This document shows, piece by piece, positions 33,719 through 42,896 of a DNA stretch of 64,000 bases. This stretch comes from Parvibaculum sp045863935 (GTDB lineage: Bacteria > Pseudomonadota > Alphaproteobacteria > Parvibaculales > Parvibaculaceae), in NCBI RefSeq assembly GCF_045863935.1, contig NZ_BTVP01000008.1, positions 1 through 64,000 of the forward strand, given 5' to 3'. The translations under genes were made by a program, and so were the position numbers. The number at the start of each line of letters is the position of its first letter. The stretch's first letter is position 1. A model generated the notes under the pieces. The model was given only the letters and a program-made list of their open reading frames with translations, made no database searches and was not told where the DNA came from.

Positions 33719-34851
33719 AACGACGCTCCAACCTGGTTGCTGGCGACAGGCTCGACCTTCTGGCCTTCCTTGACGTAGTCCTGCCCGACCGTGATCACCG
33801 TGATCTTCTCGGGCAACCCGGTAACCCAGAGGCCTTCGGGCGTATCGTCGATGAGCGTGACCCGCTTGAATTCGACCCGCTCGTCTGCACCCACTGTGCG
33901 GATGCCGATGACGCCATTATCGTCGAGCGAGAGAATGCCGCTCGGGATCCTGTGAGCGAGCATTTCCTGGCCCGGCACGACGATCTCGGCAGTTACGCCG
34001 GACCGCTTTGACAGGTCTTCGTTCGGCACCTCGAGTTCGACGCGGAAAGTGCGGGTCGCAGGGTCCGCCGTCTTTGCGACGAAGCTGATCTTGCCTTCGG
34101 CCGTTTCGCCGGTGACGAGCCGAGCCGAGCCGTGCTCGCCGATTTGCAGCGAAGCGACACGGTCTTCCGCGACTTGTCCCACGATCAGGAGCGGATTGAG
34201 TTCGACGACAAGCCCGCAGACATCGCCCACGCGCATGTAATCGCCTACCTCGACAGGCCGGCCGTCGAAGACGCCGTCGAATGGCGCCCTGATCTTCGTT
34301 TGGCCGACTTCGACTTCCATCTGCTTGAGACGGGCCTGCGCGGCGTCGTAGGCGGCTTTCGAGCCCGCGGCGACCGTCGGCGCGCGATAGCCTTTCTCCG
34401 CAAGCTGGCGCGAAGCGTCGTATTCGAGGCGCCGCTGCTTGACGAGCGCCTGTGCCTCGGCGAGTTGTGCGTCTCGGGCATTGAGCGCAAGTTCGCAAAG
34501 AACATCGCCTTTGACCACACGCTCTCCTTTTTCGACCGGAAGCTTTGCCACCGTACCCTGCGTTTCCGCACGCACTTCGACCGCGCGCTTCGCCTCGGTG
34601 CGCCCGCGAATGATGAAGGAGCCCCGGCGCATCGTCGCAGCCGATTCCATCACACGAACGCGTACTGCCGCGTTGCTGGCGGCATCCTGTTCGGCAGCGG
34701 TCAATTCGGGGCCGGTGCTCCCGTTGCCGTTGAAGATGCCCGTCGCGAACCAGAGAGCGATTGCGACTGCAATGCCGATCGCAATCATGTGGGAGCGGTG
34801 AAGCCGTCCGCCGGTCGCTCTGGTGGTTGTCTCTTTCAGCCGGTCAAACAT
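33715..34851 (-). CDS. RND periplasmic adaptor (membrane fusion protein)
   Basis: AcrA-like protein of 378 residues: an N-terminal membrane anchor (HMIAIGIAVAIALWFATGIF), a split lipoyl domain (VRAETQGTVAKLPVEKGERVVKGD and IRAPFDGVFDGRPVEVGD), an alpha-hairpin (about 115-170) and beta-barrel and membrane-proximal domains. It bridges the inner-membrane RND pump and the outer-membrane channel. Its start overlaps the PadR stop by eight bases and its stop overlaps the pump start, giving a tight three-gene operon. Confidence 0.9.
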   Translation of the reverse strand: MFDRLKETTTRATGGRLHRSHMIAIGIAVAIALWFATGIFNGNGSTGPELTAAEQDAASNAAVRVRVMESAATMRRGSFIIRGRTEAKRAVEVRAETQGTVAKLPVEKGERVVKGDVLCELALNARDAQLAEAQALVKQRRLEYDASRQLAEKGYRAPTVAAGSKAAYDAAQARLKQMEVEVGQTKIRAPFDGVFDGRPVEVGDYMRVGDVCGLVVELNPLLIVGQVAEDRVASLQIGEHGSARLVTGETAEGKISFVAKTADPATRTFRVELEVPNEDLSKRSGVTAEIVVPGQEMLAHRIPSGILSLDDNGVIGIRTVGADERVEFKRVTLIDDTPEGLWVTGLPEKITVITVGQDYVKEGQKVEPVASNQVGASL

Positions 34852-35377
34852 GCGCTTCTTCTTCGGTTGCGATCTCTTCGATCAGATGTCGGTTGTTTTC
34901 GAGGAAGTCCACGGAAGCCGAGTAGACCGCGTAACCATACTGGCGCGCGAAATCCATGCCTGGCGTGTCGTCTGTTCCGGGCTTGGCGAGTTCGGAGAGC
35001 TTCTCCTTCATCGTCGCAAGGCGCTGGTCCACCATCAGGCGGACGCGGCTGCGCGGAAGCAGCTGTGCAAAGAGAAGCGTAAAGAGAAATTCCGAACGAT
35101 ACTTGTCGTCCGCGATGGGCTGTTGCAGCGCGTCCCGCAACTTCAGGCGGCCCTTGTCGGTGAGCGAGTAGATTTTCTTGTCGGGCCGCTTCTCTTGCGC
35201 TTCCGCCTTGCAGGTAACGAGACCCTCTTCCGTCAGCCGCGTCAGCGCCGGATAGATCGAGCCATAGCTCGCATCGAGGAAGTGGCTGAAGGGGCCATCC
35301 TCGAACATCTTGTTGATTTCGTATCCCGTGGCATCGCCGAAAACGAGCGCGCCCAGGCAGAGCGTCGTGACTTGCAT
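34844..35377 (-). CDS. PadR family transcriptional regulator of the efflux operon
   Basis: Protein of 177 residues with a PadR winged helix (LDASYGSIYPALTRLTEEGLV, then KKIYSLTDKGR) followed by a C-terminal coiled dimerisation helix region. PadR proteins usually repress phenolic-acid or multidrug genes until a ligand binds. It is the first gene of the operon with the adaptor and pump, so it autoregulates. A highly symmetrical AT-rich operator lies 41-71 bp upstream of its start. Confidence 0.88.
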   Translation of the reverse strand: MQVTTLCLGALVFGDATGYEINKMFEDGPFSHFLDASYGSIYPALTRLTEEGLVTCKAEAQEKRPDKKIYSLTDKGRLKLRDALQQPIADDKYRSEFLFTLLFAQLLPRSRVRLMVDQRLATMKEKLSELAKPGTDDTPGMDFARQYGYAVYSASVDFLENNRHLIEEIATEEEAHV

Positions 35378-35418
35378 AGAGAGGCTGTCCTTGCCCCGGG
35401 GCTGCTATCGGTCCGAGG

Positions 35419-35448
35419 TATATAGAGGCGATATATCGGGGCTATATA
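35419..35448. promoter_or_regulatory. Symmetrical PadR operator
   Basis: TATATA-N4-CGATATATCG-N4-TATATA: a perfect 10-bp palindrome (35429-35438) flanked at equal distance by two TATATA elements. It stands out as the only AT-rich tract in this 292-bp stretch (35378-35669) upstream of padR, which otherwise holds no gene. Binding would place PadR over its own promoter. Confidence 0.7.
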
Positions 35449-35669
35449 TTATGGTTCAGCCGGATTCCAAGATCACACAGGCCCGATTTTCCTCCCGCCG
35501 CCCATATTTTTTGCGCTGCGGCATAGAAGTCACACCGCGCGAGGGAGGAAGACAGGGCAACAATGCTCAAACACCCCATAATCAATGTTCCCCAGCGTAA
35601 ATAGGGAGGGGTGGTGGCGCCCATCAAGGGCGGCAGACTGCTTTTGCGTCTTTCCCTGTAATTGCCGCG

Positions 35670-37568
35670 TCAGGAGGCGAGGGCGGCGAGCAGCGCGCGC
35701 CGGTAGAGCCGGTCCTTGATGCTTCGGGGAGTGGCCAGACCCATCCGTTCCAGCCCTCTCCTGGCCTCCGCCGTCTCTGGGCCCCCGCGCAGAACGAACT
35801 TCAGCAAGTCTTCTCTGGAAGCCCCGCGAAGGCGGCCGAGTGCCGGCATCAGCGCGACTTCCTCCTCCGTGAAATCGCTGCCGAAAGGGAAAAGTGGCAG
35901 CAGGCCGGCCATCCGGGCGTGGCTGAGGGCAGTGTCGATCCGCTGAGGTGTGTTGTGGCGCTGGCTCTCCGGAATTTGGTAGTTGGCGGCAATCTTGCCC
36001 GCCTTCTTTGCCTGGGCGAGCAACTGGTCCTGAAAGCGGGAATCCGCAATCGAGAGCATTTCGGCTACCACTTCGCCATCGGTCTTTCCGCGCAGGTCTG
36101 CGATGCCATATTCCGTCACCACCATGTCGCGCAGATGTCGCGGGATCGTCGTGTGGCCGTAGGAGAAGACGATGTTCGATGTCGCCTTGCCGTTCTTGCT
36201 GCGCGTCGCCCGCATCGTGACAACCGAGCGCGCGTCTCCCAGTGCGAAGGCCTGTGCCACGAAATTATACTGCCCGCCGACACCGCTGACCACGCGGCCG
36301 TCTTCAAGCCCGTCGGAGACGACGGCGCCCGTCAGCGTCGCCATCATGGCTGTGTTGACGAAGCGCGCCTTCTTGCGGGCGGCACGTTTGCACATCTCGT
36401 CGCCATGAAGCTCGTTCACGAAGGCGACCGGCACCATGGCGATCCGTGCACGCTGCTGCGGGGTCATGTCCCTCAGCCGCTGGTAGAGCGTGCGAGAGCC
36501 GAGAAAGAAGCCGCCATGCACGAGGACGCCGTCCACCTCGCGCTTCACGACACCCGCCTCGATCAGGTCGATGAAACACTCGACGAGCATTTCGCTCGCG
36601 CCGTAAAGCCCTTCCTCGAAACGGCCGCGTTCATCGCCGCGCACATCGAGGCGGTTCGCCATGTCGCAGAATGCGCCGTTGTCACGGTGGCGCAGAACCA
36701 GCGCCTGCCCCACCGCATCCCCGATGGAACCGATACCGATCTGCAGCGTGCCGCCATCGGGAACAAGGCTCGCGACCTGTAGCCCGATCGCGTAGTCCGT
36801 GGGCGAGACGGGCTCGCGCGGCGGCGCGAAGAGAGGAAACTGTAGAGCTTCGCTGTCGAGCAGTAAGTCGAACTCGGAAGCTTCTGCTTCCGCAGCGCCC
36901 GCCATGTAGGGAAGCTCGAAATTGGTCTCGCCCGCGAAAATGAAGTCGGCCCGGCCTTCCCGCCTCGCCTGGAGAAGGTCGAGGGAAATATCCGGATTGC
37001 AGCTCAGGCTGAAACGGTCGCGTGCCGGCGCCGGGGCGACAAGCTGGGCGACCACATTCACGTTCGTCTCCAGCACATAACGAAGGGCATGTGTGTAGTT
37101 GGCCGAAATGTAGTTCTGCTGTTGCCGGGGGGAATTGAGCCAGCGCCCGGCCTGCATGAAGAACTCGTTGACCTGGATATTCTGGGGCAGAGTTCCGGCG
37201 TGTAGCGCGCTCGCATAGGCAAGTTCGGGATACCCCTCGAACAAGCGCTTCAGCACCGGAGCCATGAAGCGCCGTTCGATGTCGCTTGATGGACGCGGTA
37301 CCTCGAGCGTCAACGCCGTGAATATCCGCAGGGAGATCGAGGGATCTTCCATCGCCCGCCGCACAAGCGCATTGGTCAGATGGTTTGGCTTCCCGAGCCC
37401 CAGCGGCAACGCCAGGACGATCTTCTTCCCGACACGATCAATGATCGCGTCGGCTATGGTTGCGGCGTCGTCGAACGTCTTTGGATATCTGGGCAAGATC
37501 GCACCGTCACGGGATTTCAAGGGCCTCTGGTTCTTCGCGAGTCTACCAGCCGACGAATCCTTGCGCAC
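35670..37568 (-). CDS. Acetyl-CoA hydrolase/CoA-transferase family protein
   Basis: Protein of 632 residues related to acetyl-CoA hydrolases and 4-hydroxybutyrate/acetate CoA-transferases, which move CoA between carboxylic acids. Visible family segments are LQIGIGSIGDAVGQAL, GLYGASEMLVECF, GVGGQYNFVAQAF and VVTEYGIADLRGKTDGE. It is longer than the roughly 430-residue Cat proteins because of N- and C-terminal extensions. The start is GTG at 37568, 18 bp after the FadE stop, so the two form an operon. CoA recycling during fatty-acid oxidation is a reasonable role. Confidence 0.82.
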   Translation of the reverse strand: MRKDSSAGRLAKNQRPLKSRDGAILPRYPKTFDDAATIADAIIDRVGKKIVLALPLGLGKPNHLTNALVRRAMEDPSISLRIFTALTLEVPRPSSDIERRFMAPVLKRLFEGYPELAYASALHAGTLPQNIQVNEFFMQAGRWLNSPRQQQNYISANYTHALRYVLETNVNVVAQLVAPAPARDRFSLSCNPDISLDLLQARREGRADFIFAGETNFELPYMAGAAEAEASEFDLLLDSEALQFPLFAPPREPVSPTDYAIGLQVASLVPDGGTLQIGIGSIGDAVGQALVLRHRDNGAFCDMANRLDVRGDERGRFEEGLYGASEMLVECFIDLIEAGVVKREVDGVLVHGGFFLGSRTLYQRLRDMTPQQRARIAMVPVAFVNELHGDEMCKRAARKKARFVNTAMMATLTGAVVSDGLEDGRVVSGVGGQYNFVAQAFALGDARSVVTMRATRSKNGKATSNIVFSYGHTTIPRHLRDMVVTEYGIADLRGKTDGEVVAEMLSIADSRFQDQLLAQAKKAGKIAANYQIPESQRHNTPQRIDTALSHARMAGLLPLFPFGSDFTEEEVALMPALGRLRGASREDLLKFVLRGGPETAEARRGLERMGLATPRSIKDRLYRRALLAALAS

Positions 37569-37586
37569 CCTCGCACGCGACCGCTC

Positions 37587-39854
37587 TCACATGCGTGCCG
37601 CCTGCGCGGACCTTCCAGTTTCGCGCTGTTCTCCGCCCATCCCGTGAAGGGCAAGCTCCTCCGGCGCAAAATCGTCGACCGCTATGACGGCGGCCACGGC
37701 CTTCCGGTATTCGGCGACCTGCTCGGCTTCGGCTGCCGTGATGTTCCCGGTGGCGACGGCGGTCTCAGGGTCGTCGATCGCCGCCTTGCGCATTGCGTCT
37801 CTTGATTTTTCTGTCAGCACGGAAAGGCTGAATGCCCGCTCCAGTGTGGCGATGGCGTCGTTTCCGCGGCCTCGATGGAGGCCCGAGGTGAGGCGGTCCC
37901 TGGTAGCTGAAGGAGCCATCAGGATTTCGGCGCACCTCACGGCAACCTTGTCTCTTGGCCCATGCCGGTGGGGACCGAGTGGCTGGATCAGAAATTTGCA
38001 CAGCCCCGCGGCGAAGCGGTTGGGCAGGTTGGCAAAAAGTTCTGCAAAGCGACGGTCGATCGTGGCAAGCCCTTCTTCCATCGAGTAGGCGAGAAGCGGA
38101 AGGTCCTCCGTCTGTCGCCCGTCGTCCTCCCAGCGTTTGAGCACGGCGGAGAGGAAATAGAGCTCCGAGAGAATGTCGCCGAGCCGCGCCGAGAGCATTT
38201 CCTTGCGCTTCAGTGCGCCGCCGAGCGTCAGCAATGCGAAATCGGAGAGAAGGGCGAAGCTGGCGGCTGCGCGCGAGAGCTGCCTGTAGTATGGGCGCGC
38301 CTTCCCGGCCTTTGGCGAGGGAGAGATGAGCCCGCCGGACCAGTTGCGTATCCACGCGCGCCCCGCCGTTTTGAGCCCGTGTCCGACATGCGCCCAGAAG
38401 GCTTCGTCGAACCTGGTGAGGGCCAGCTCCCTGTCTTCCTCTTCGAGTGCATTCATCTCCTTCAGAAGGTAGGGGTGCGCACGGATCGCCCCCTGACCGA
38501 AGATAATGAGGTTGCGCGTGAGAATATTGGCGCCCTCGACCGTTATGCCGACCGGCACCGCGCGATAGAGATTGCCGAGATAGTTGGACGGGCCGTCGAT
38601 GACGGCCTTGCCCGCGTGGACGTCCATCGCGTCATTCACCGCCTGGCGCATCTGGTCCGTCGCATGCGCCTTCATGATGGCGGATATGACGGCGAGCTTC
38701 AGCCCGCTGTCGAGTCCGGCACAGGTGAGGCGTCGTGCCGCGTCGAGCCGGTAAGCCGTGGCCGCGATTGCACCGAGCCGCTCCTGCACGCCTTCGAACT
38801 TGCCGATGGGAATGCCGAATTGTTCGCGGACCCGCGCATAGGCGCCTGTCGTGCGGGCACAGAAGGCTGCAGCCGCCGCCGAGAGCGAAGGAAGCGATAT
38901 GCCTCGCCCGGCTGCAAGCGCCGCCATCAGCATCTTCCAGCCCTTGCCGAGCTGTGCCTCGCCGCCGATGACGTGATCGAGCGGAATGAAGACGTCCTTG
39001 CCTTCAGTGGGACCGTTCTGGAACATCTGGAAGGAAGGAAGATGACGCCGCCCCGTCGTCACGCCGGGCAGGTCGGTCGGCACCAGCGCCACGGTGATGC
39101 CCAGCTCCTCCTCATCGCCGAGAAGATGGTTCGGGTCGCGCAGCTTGAAGGCGAGCCCGAGAACCGTTGCGACGGGTGAGAGCGTGATATAGCGCTTGTG
39201 CCAGTTGAGCCTTATGCCGAGGACCTCTTCTCCTTTCCATGTATCGCGGCAGATGATGCCGCTATCGGTCATGGAGGCGGCGTCGGACCCGGCCTCCGGG
39301 CTCGTAAGTCCGAAACAGGGCACTTCTTCGCCGCGCGCGAGCCGGGGCAACCAGTATTCGCGCTGCTCTTCCGTGCCGAACTGCATGAGGAGTTCACCGG
39401 GGCCGAGGGAGTTCGGCACCATCACAGTGACGGCCGCCGTCGCCGACCGGCTTGAAATTGTTCGGATCACTTCGGAATGGGCAAAGGCAGAGAATTCAAG
39501 ACCGCCATACTTTTTCGGCACGATCATGCCGAAGAAGCGGTTGCGCTTGATGAAGGTCCACATTTCGTCCGGAAGATCGCCGTCTTCCCACGTGATCTTC
39601 CAGTCGTCGAGCATGTCGCACAGCTCTTCGACCGGACCGTCCATGAACGCGCGTTCTTCGGAGGTCAGCTCAGGTCTCGGCGTGTCGAGGAGCCGCTGCC
39701 ACTCCGGGTTGCCGGTGAAGAGGTCGGCCTCCCACCACACGTCGCCCGCTTCGAGAGCTTCACTCTCCGTCTCCGACATTGTCGGCAGCACGCGCTGCGC
39801 CCAGCCGAAAATCGGCTGGGAAATTCTATTCCGACGGAATTGATGCCAGTCCAT
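37587..39854 (-). CDS. fadE: Acyl-CoA dehydrogenase, FadE type
   Basis: Long acyl-CoA dehydrogenase of 755 residues, comparable to E. coli FadE (about 814), which carries out the first oxidation of long- and medium-chain fatty acyl-CoAs using FAD. It shows WWEADLFTGNPEW, GLTSPEAGSDA, the FAD/substrate region GISLPSLSAAAAAF and the FadE-specific C-terminal helical domain. An N-terminal FRRNRISQPIFGWAQRVLP stretch replaces the membrane anchor. ATG 39854 is used because the conserved N-terminal lead is then complete; Met26 is an alternative. It is cotranscribed with the CoA-transferase. Confidence 0.88.
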   Translation of the reverse strand: MDWHQFRRNRISQPIFGWAQRVLPTMSETESEALEAGDVWWEADLFTGNPEWQRLLDTPRPELTSEERAFMDGPVEELCDMLDDWKITWEDGDLPDEMWTFIKRNRFFGMIVPKKYGGLEFSAFAHSEVIRTISSRSATAAVTVMVPNSLGPGELLMQFGTEEQREYWLPRLARGEEVPCFGLTSPEAGSDAASMTDSGIICRDTWKGEEVLGIRLNWHKRYITLSPVATVLGLAFKLRDPNHLLGDEEELGITVALVPTDLPGVTTGRRHLPSFQMFQNGPTEGKDVFIPLDHVIGGEAQLGKGWKMLMAALAAGRGISLPSLSAAAAAFCARTTGAYARVREQFGIPIGKFEGVQERLGAIAATAYRLDAARRLTCAGLDSGLKLAVISAIMKAHATDQMRQAVNDAMDVHAGKAVIDGPSNYLGNLYRAVPVGITVEGANILTRNLIIFGQGAIRAHPYLLKEMNALEEEDRELALTRFDEAFWAHVGHGLKTAGRAWIRNWSGGLISPSPKAGKARPYYRQLSRAAASFALLSDFALLTLGGALKRKEMLSARLGDILSELYFLSAVLKRWEDDGRQTEDLPLLAYSMEEGLATIDRRFAELFANLPNRFAAGLCKFLIQPLGPHRHGPRDKVAVRCAEILMAPSATRDRLTSGLHRGRGNDAIATLERAFSLSVLTEKSRDAMRKAAIDDPETAVATGNITAAEAEQVAEYRKAVAAVIAVDDFAPEELALHGMGGEQRETGRSAQAARM

Positions 39855-39943
39855 GCTTCATGAACTTGTCCGGGCGAGCGGAAAGTCAAGGCGCACGGCC
39901 GCCGCATGGCTGTGGTCGTTTCGGCTCACACAGCGAAAACGGC

Positions 39944-41656
39944 TCACTTGTCCGTGTAGGGAGGCGCAATGACCGGCCGCGCGCCGCCGCGCGAAATCGA
40001 AAGACTGAGCAGGACGGCGGGTATGAGACCAAGCACAACGATCATGAGCGCCGCGGTGCTTGCCTCGCCGAGTTTCTCGTCAGATGCGAGGCGATAAGTC
40101 CGCGTCGCAAGCGTCTCGAAGTTGAAGGGACGCAACAGCAACGTCGCCGGAAGCTCTTTCATCACGTCGATGAAGACGATGAGCGCCGCGCTGGCGAGGG
40201 CGCCCCGCAGAAGGGGGATGTGGACGGCCGAAAGGACGCGGCGGGGTGTCGCGCCGAGGCTTCGGGCGGCGGCATCGAGCGTCGGATGAATTTTCTCGAG
40301 CCCGCTATGCGTCGCGTTGTAGGCGGCGGTCAGGAACCGCGCGATGTAGGCGAATGTCAGTCCCGCGATCGATCCCGTGAGAATGAGGCCAGGCGAGAAG
40401 CCGAACCTGTCCATCGCGCCGGCAAAGGCGTGGTCGATCCCGGTCGAAAGCGTGAGAATGCCAATAGCGATCATGGCGCCGGGAAGGGCATAGCCGAGCG
40501 TCGCGAGCCTTATCGATATGCGATTGAAACGCGTGGGGTGCAGCCTCTCGCCATAGGCGAGTAGAAGCGCGAGCGCTGTCGCGATTGCTGCCGCCACGGC
40601 GGCGACGAAAAGACTGTTCCATGCAAAGCCGAAGAAGCTGCGTCCGAGCAGCGGATCGCCTTGAAGAATGGCATAGCGCAGCAGCACCCCGGCAGGAATG
40701 ACGAACCCGAGAATGACGGGAAGGGCGCAGGCGATACTTGCCGCCCAGCGCGCAACACCATGGAGCGCACGCGGTTCCGCGGCCCGGTCGCGGGCAAGCG
40801 GATTGGCGACGCGCCCGCGCCGTCCGATGATTTCGATGAAGACAAGTGCGATGGCGAAGACGAAGAGCCATGCCGCGATCTGGGCTGCCGAAAGCACATC
40901 ACCAAGATTGAACCATGTCCGGAATATGCCCGTGGTGAGCGTCGGCACGGCGAAATAGTCGACGACCCCGAAATCGGAAATCGTCTCCATCAGGGCGAGA
41001 GCGAGCCCGCCCGCTATGGCGGGACGCGCGCAGGGCAGGGCGATCCGCAGGAAGGCTCGCCAGGGCCGCGCGCCGAGCATGCGCGCGGCATCGAAGAGCG
41101 CCGCCGACTGCCGCTCGAAGGCGGTGCGCGCGAGGAGATAGACGTAAGGGTAGAGAACGAGGCTCAGCATCATCGCCGCGCCGGGAAGCGAGCGCACCGG
41201 CGGAAAGTGATATTCACCGCCCTCCCAGCCGGTGATGCCTCTCAACGCACTCTGCACGGGTCCTGCGAAGGAAAGAAGGTCGGTATAGACATAGGCGACG
41301 ATATAGGCCGGCGTGGCGAGCGGCAGCACCAGCGCCCAGTTGAAGAGCCGCCTTCCGGGAAACTGCGCGGAGACCGTGAGCCAGGCGGTGCCGACGCCGA
41401 TCAGGGCTGTCATCGTGGCGACGAGCGCCATGAGTTTGAGCGTGTTGAGGATGTAGTCCGGAAGCACCGTCGAGCGCAGATGCGCCCAATTCTCGCTGGC
41501 CGGAGCGCTCAGGCTCCAAAGCACGGTAAGGGACGGCGCAAGCACCACGAGCGCGACGGCGAGCGCCGCCAGCGTCCACCCCGAGCCGAGCCGCAGCCTT
41601 GCCCGCTCCGCGATGCGCAGGCCGCGGGGGCGGCGATCTTTTTCCGTGACTGACAT
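39944..41656 (-). CDS. fbpB: Ferric iron ABC transporter permease (FbpB-like)
   Basis: Fused double permease of 570 residues with about twelve transmembrane helices and two binding-protein-dependent transport (EAA) loops, one near ARMLGARPWRAFLRIALP and one near ARSLGATPRRVLSAVHIPLL. It forms the inner-membrane channel for Fe3+ delivered by FbpA and powered by FbpC. It is divergent from fbpC across a 97-bp gap, an unusual split, since these genes are commonly one A-B-C operon. Confidence 0.87.
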   Translation of the reverse strand: MSVTEKDRRPRGLRIAERARLRLGSGWTLAALAVALVVLAPSLTVLWSLSAPASENWAHLRSTVLPDYILNTLKLMALVATMTALIGVGTAWLTVSAQFPGRRLFNWALVLPLATPAYIVAYVYTDLLSFAGPVQSALRGITGWEGGEYHFPPVRSLPGAAMMLSLVLYPYVYLLARTAFERQSAALFDAARMLGARPWRAFLRIALPCARPAIAGGLALALMETISDFGVVDYFAVPTLTTGIFRTWFNLGDVLSAAQIAAWLFVFAIALVFIEIIGRRGRVANPLARDRAAEPRALHGVARWAASIACALPVILGFVIPAGVLLRYAILQGDPLLGRSFFGFAWNSLFVAAVAAAIATALALLLAYGERLHPTRFNRISIRLATLGYALPGAMIAIGILTLSTGIDHAFAGAMDRFGFSPGLILTGSIAGLTFAYIARFLTAAYNATHSGLEKIHPTLDAAARSLGATPRRVLSAVHIPLLRGALASAALIVFIDVMKELPATLLLRPFNFETLATRTYRLASDEKLGEASTAALMIVVLGLIPAVLLSLSISRGGARPVIAPPYTDK

Positions 41657-41686
41657 GGCGCAGTTGTGACAAATACCGCGGCGGGC

Positions 41687-41703
41687 GGCAAAGTAATTTT
41701 GCC
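41687..41703. promoter_or_regulatory. Inverted repeat between divergent iron-transport genes
   Basis: GGCAAA-GTAAT-TTTGCC, a perfect 6-bp inverted repeat with a 5-bp centre, sits in the middle of the 97-bp gap between fbpB and fbpC. It is suitably placed to control both genes, possibly in response to iron, but does not match the classic Fur box. Confidence 0.35.
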
Positions 41704-41753
41704 ACGCATTTGCATGTGATGCGGCGATAAGTCCCGCCCCGAGAGGAGCTTTG

Positions 41754-42794
41754 ATGTCCCTGGCGTTCCGGAACGTCGGCCATAGCTATGGCAGTCATCG
41801 GGTGCTGTCCGGCGTTTCGCTGGAGGCGCGGCCGGGAGAGATCCTTTGCCTGCTTGGACCGTCCGGCAGCGGCAAGACGACCCTGCTGCGGCTGGCCGCC
41901 GGGTTGGAGGTGCTGCAGGAAGGCAGTATCGACCTTGGCGGCGCGCGGCTCGCGGCGCCTGGCCGCGACGTGCCGCCCGAGCGGCGCTCCTTCGGCATGG
42001 TTTTTCAGGACCATGCCCTTTTTCCGCATCTGACAGTGGCGGAAAACATAGCCTTTGGCATTGCCGGAAGGCCCAGGGACGAGATCCGCGGCATTGTCGC
42101 CGAACGTCTGGCGTCGGTGGGACTTGCGGGCTTTGAAGAACGCTATCCGCACACGCTCTCCGGCGGTCAGCAGCAGCGCGTGGCGCTTGCCCGGGCGCTT
42201 GCACCTTCGCCGGCTGCCATGCTGCTCGACGAACCCTTTGCGAGCGTCGACGTCACGCGCCGCCGCGCGCTTCGTGAGGAGGCGCGGCGGGCCCTCAAGG
42301 CCGCCGATGTGGTGACGCTCGTCGTGACGCATGATCCCGTTGAAGCCATGGAGATTGCCGACCGCATCGCCGTGATGGAGGGCGGCCGGATCGCGCAATG
42401 CGCCACGCCCGAAGAGCTCTACACAAATCCGGCAAGTGCTTTGGTGGCATCGCTTTTTGGCGAGGCACAGCGCTTTCCCGCCGTTGTCGGCCGGGGCGCC
42501 GCGGTAACCGCCTATGGCGCCATTCCCACGGAGGATTTTGAGGATGGCGCGGCGGTCGAAGTGATCGTGCGGCCCGAAGCGGTCACGCTTGAACCGGCAA
42601 GCGGGCCGAACGACGCTTTCAAGGTCGGCGACATCCGTTTTCTTGGCCGCGACTGGCTGATCCTGCTTTCAAGCGAGGCCTTCCCGGCGCTTGAACCGCT
42701 CCGCGCCAAATTGTCCGATCTCGACAGCCTTGCGGTTGGCGAGATGGTCTCGATCCGCTTCGACCCGCGCGGAACCTTCATTTTCGGCGTCTGA
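41754..42794 (+). CDS. fbpC: Ferric iron ABC transporter ATP-binding protein (FbpC-like)
   Basis: ATPase of 346 residues with Walker A LGPSGSGKTT, signature LSGGQQQRVALARAL, Walker B MLLDEPFASVD and a C-terminal TOBE-like regulatory domain (VRPEAVTLEP). It energises the FbpB permease. ATG 41754 follows GAGAGGAG at good spacing. fbpA follows after a 102-bp gap with its own promoter-like sequence, so expression may be separate. Confidence 0.88.
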   Translation: MSLAFRNVGHSYGSHRVLSGVSLEARPGEILCLLGPSGSGKTTLLRLAAGLEVLQEGSIDLGGARLAAPGRDVPPERRSFGMVFQDHALFPHLTVAENIAFGIAGRPRDEIRGIVAERLASVGLAGFEERYPHTLSGGQQQRVALARALAPSPAAMLLDEPFASVDVTRRRALREEARRALKAADVVTLVVTHDPVEAMEIADRIAVMEGGRIAQCATPEELYTNPASALVASLFGEAQRFPAVVGRGAAVTAYGAIPTEDFEDGAAVEVIVRPEAVTLEPASGPNDAFKVGDIRFLGRDWLILLSSEAFPALEPLRAKLSDLDSLAVGEMVSIRFDPRGTFIFGV

Positions 42795-42832
42795 CGCGAC
42801 CTTTCGCCCCGCCAGGCCGTCTTGCGCCTGCT

Positions 42833-42876
42833 TTGTCCAAGGGTTAGGCTTTCAGTGCAATTGCAAATCGTTATCA
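42833..42876 (+). promoter_or_regulatory. fbpA promoter with Fur-like 7-1-7 box
   Basis: TTGTCC (42833-42838), 17-bp spacer and TGCAAT (42856-42861) form a possible promoter. Immediately downstream TGCAAAT-C-GTTATCA (42862-42876) fits the 7-1-7 Fur-binding pattern (TGATAAT-n-ATTATCA) with three mismatches. Iron-dependent repression of the binding protein would be expected. Confidence 0.5.
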
Positions 42877-42896
42877 AAGAAAGTCGCGGTTTCCCT

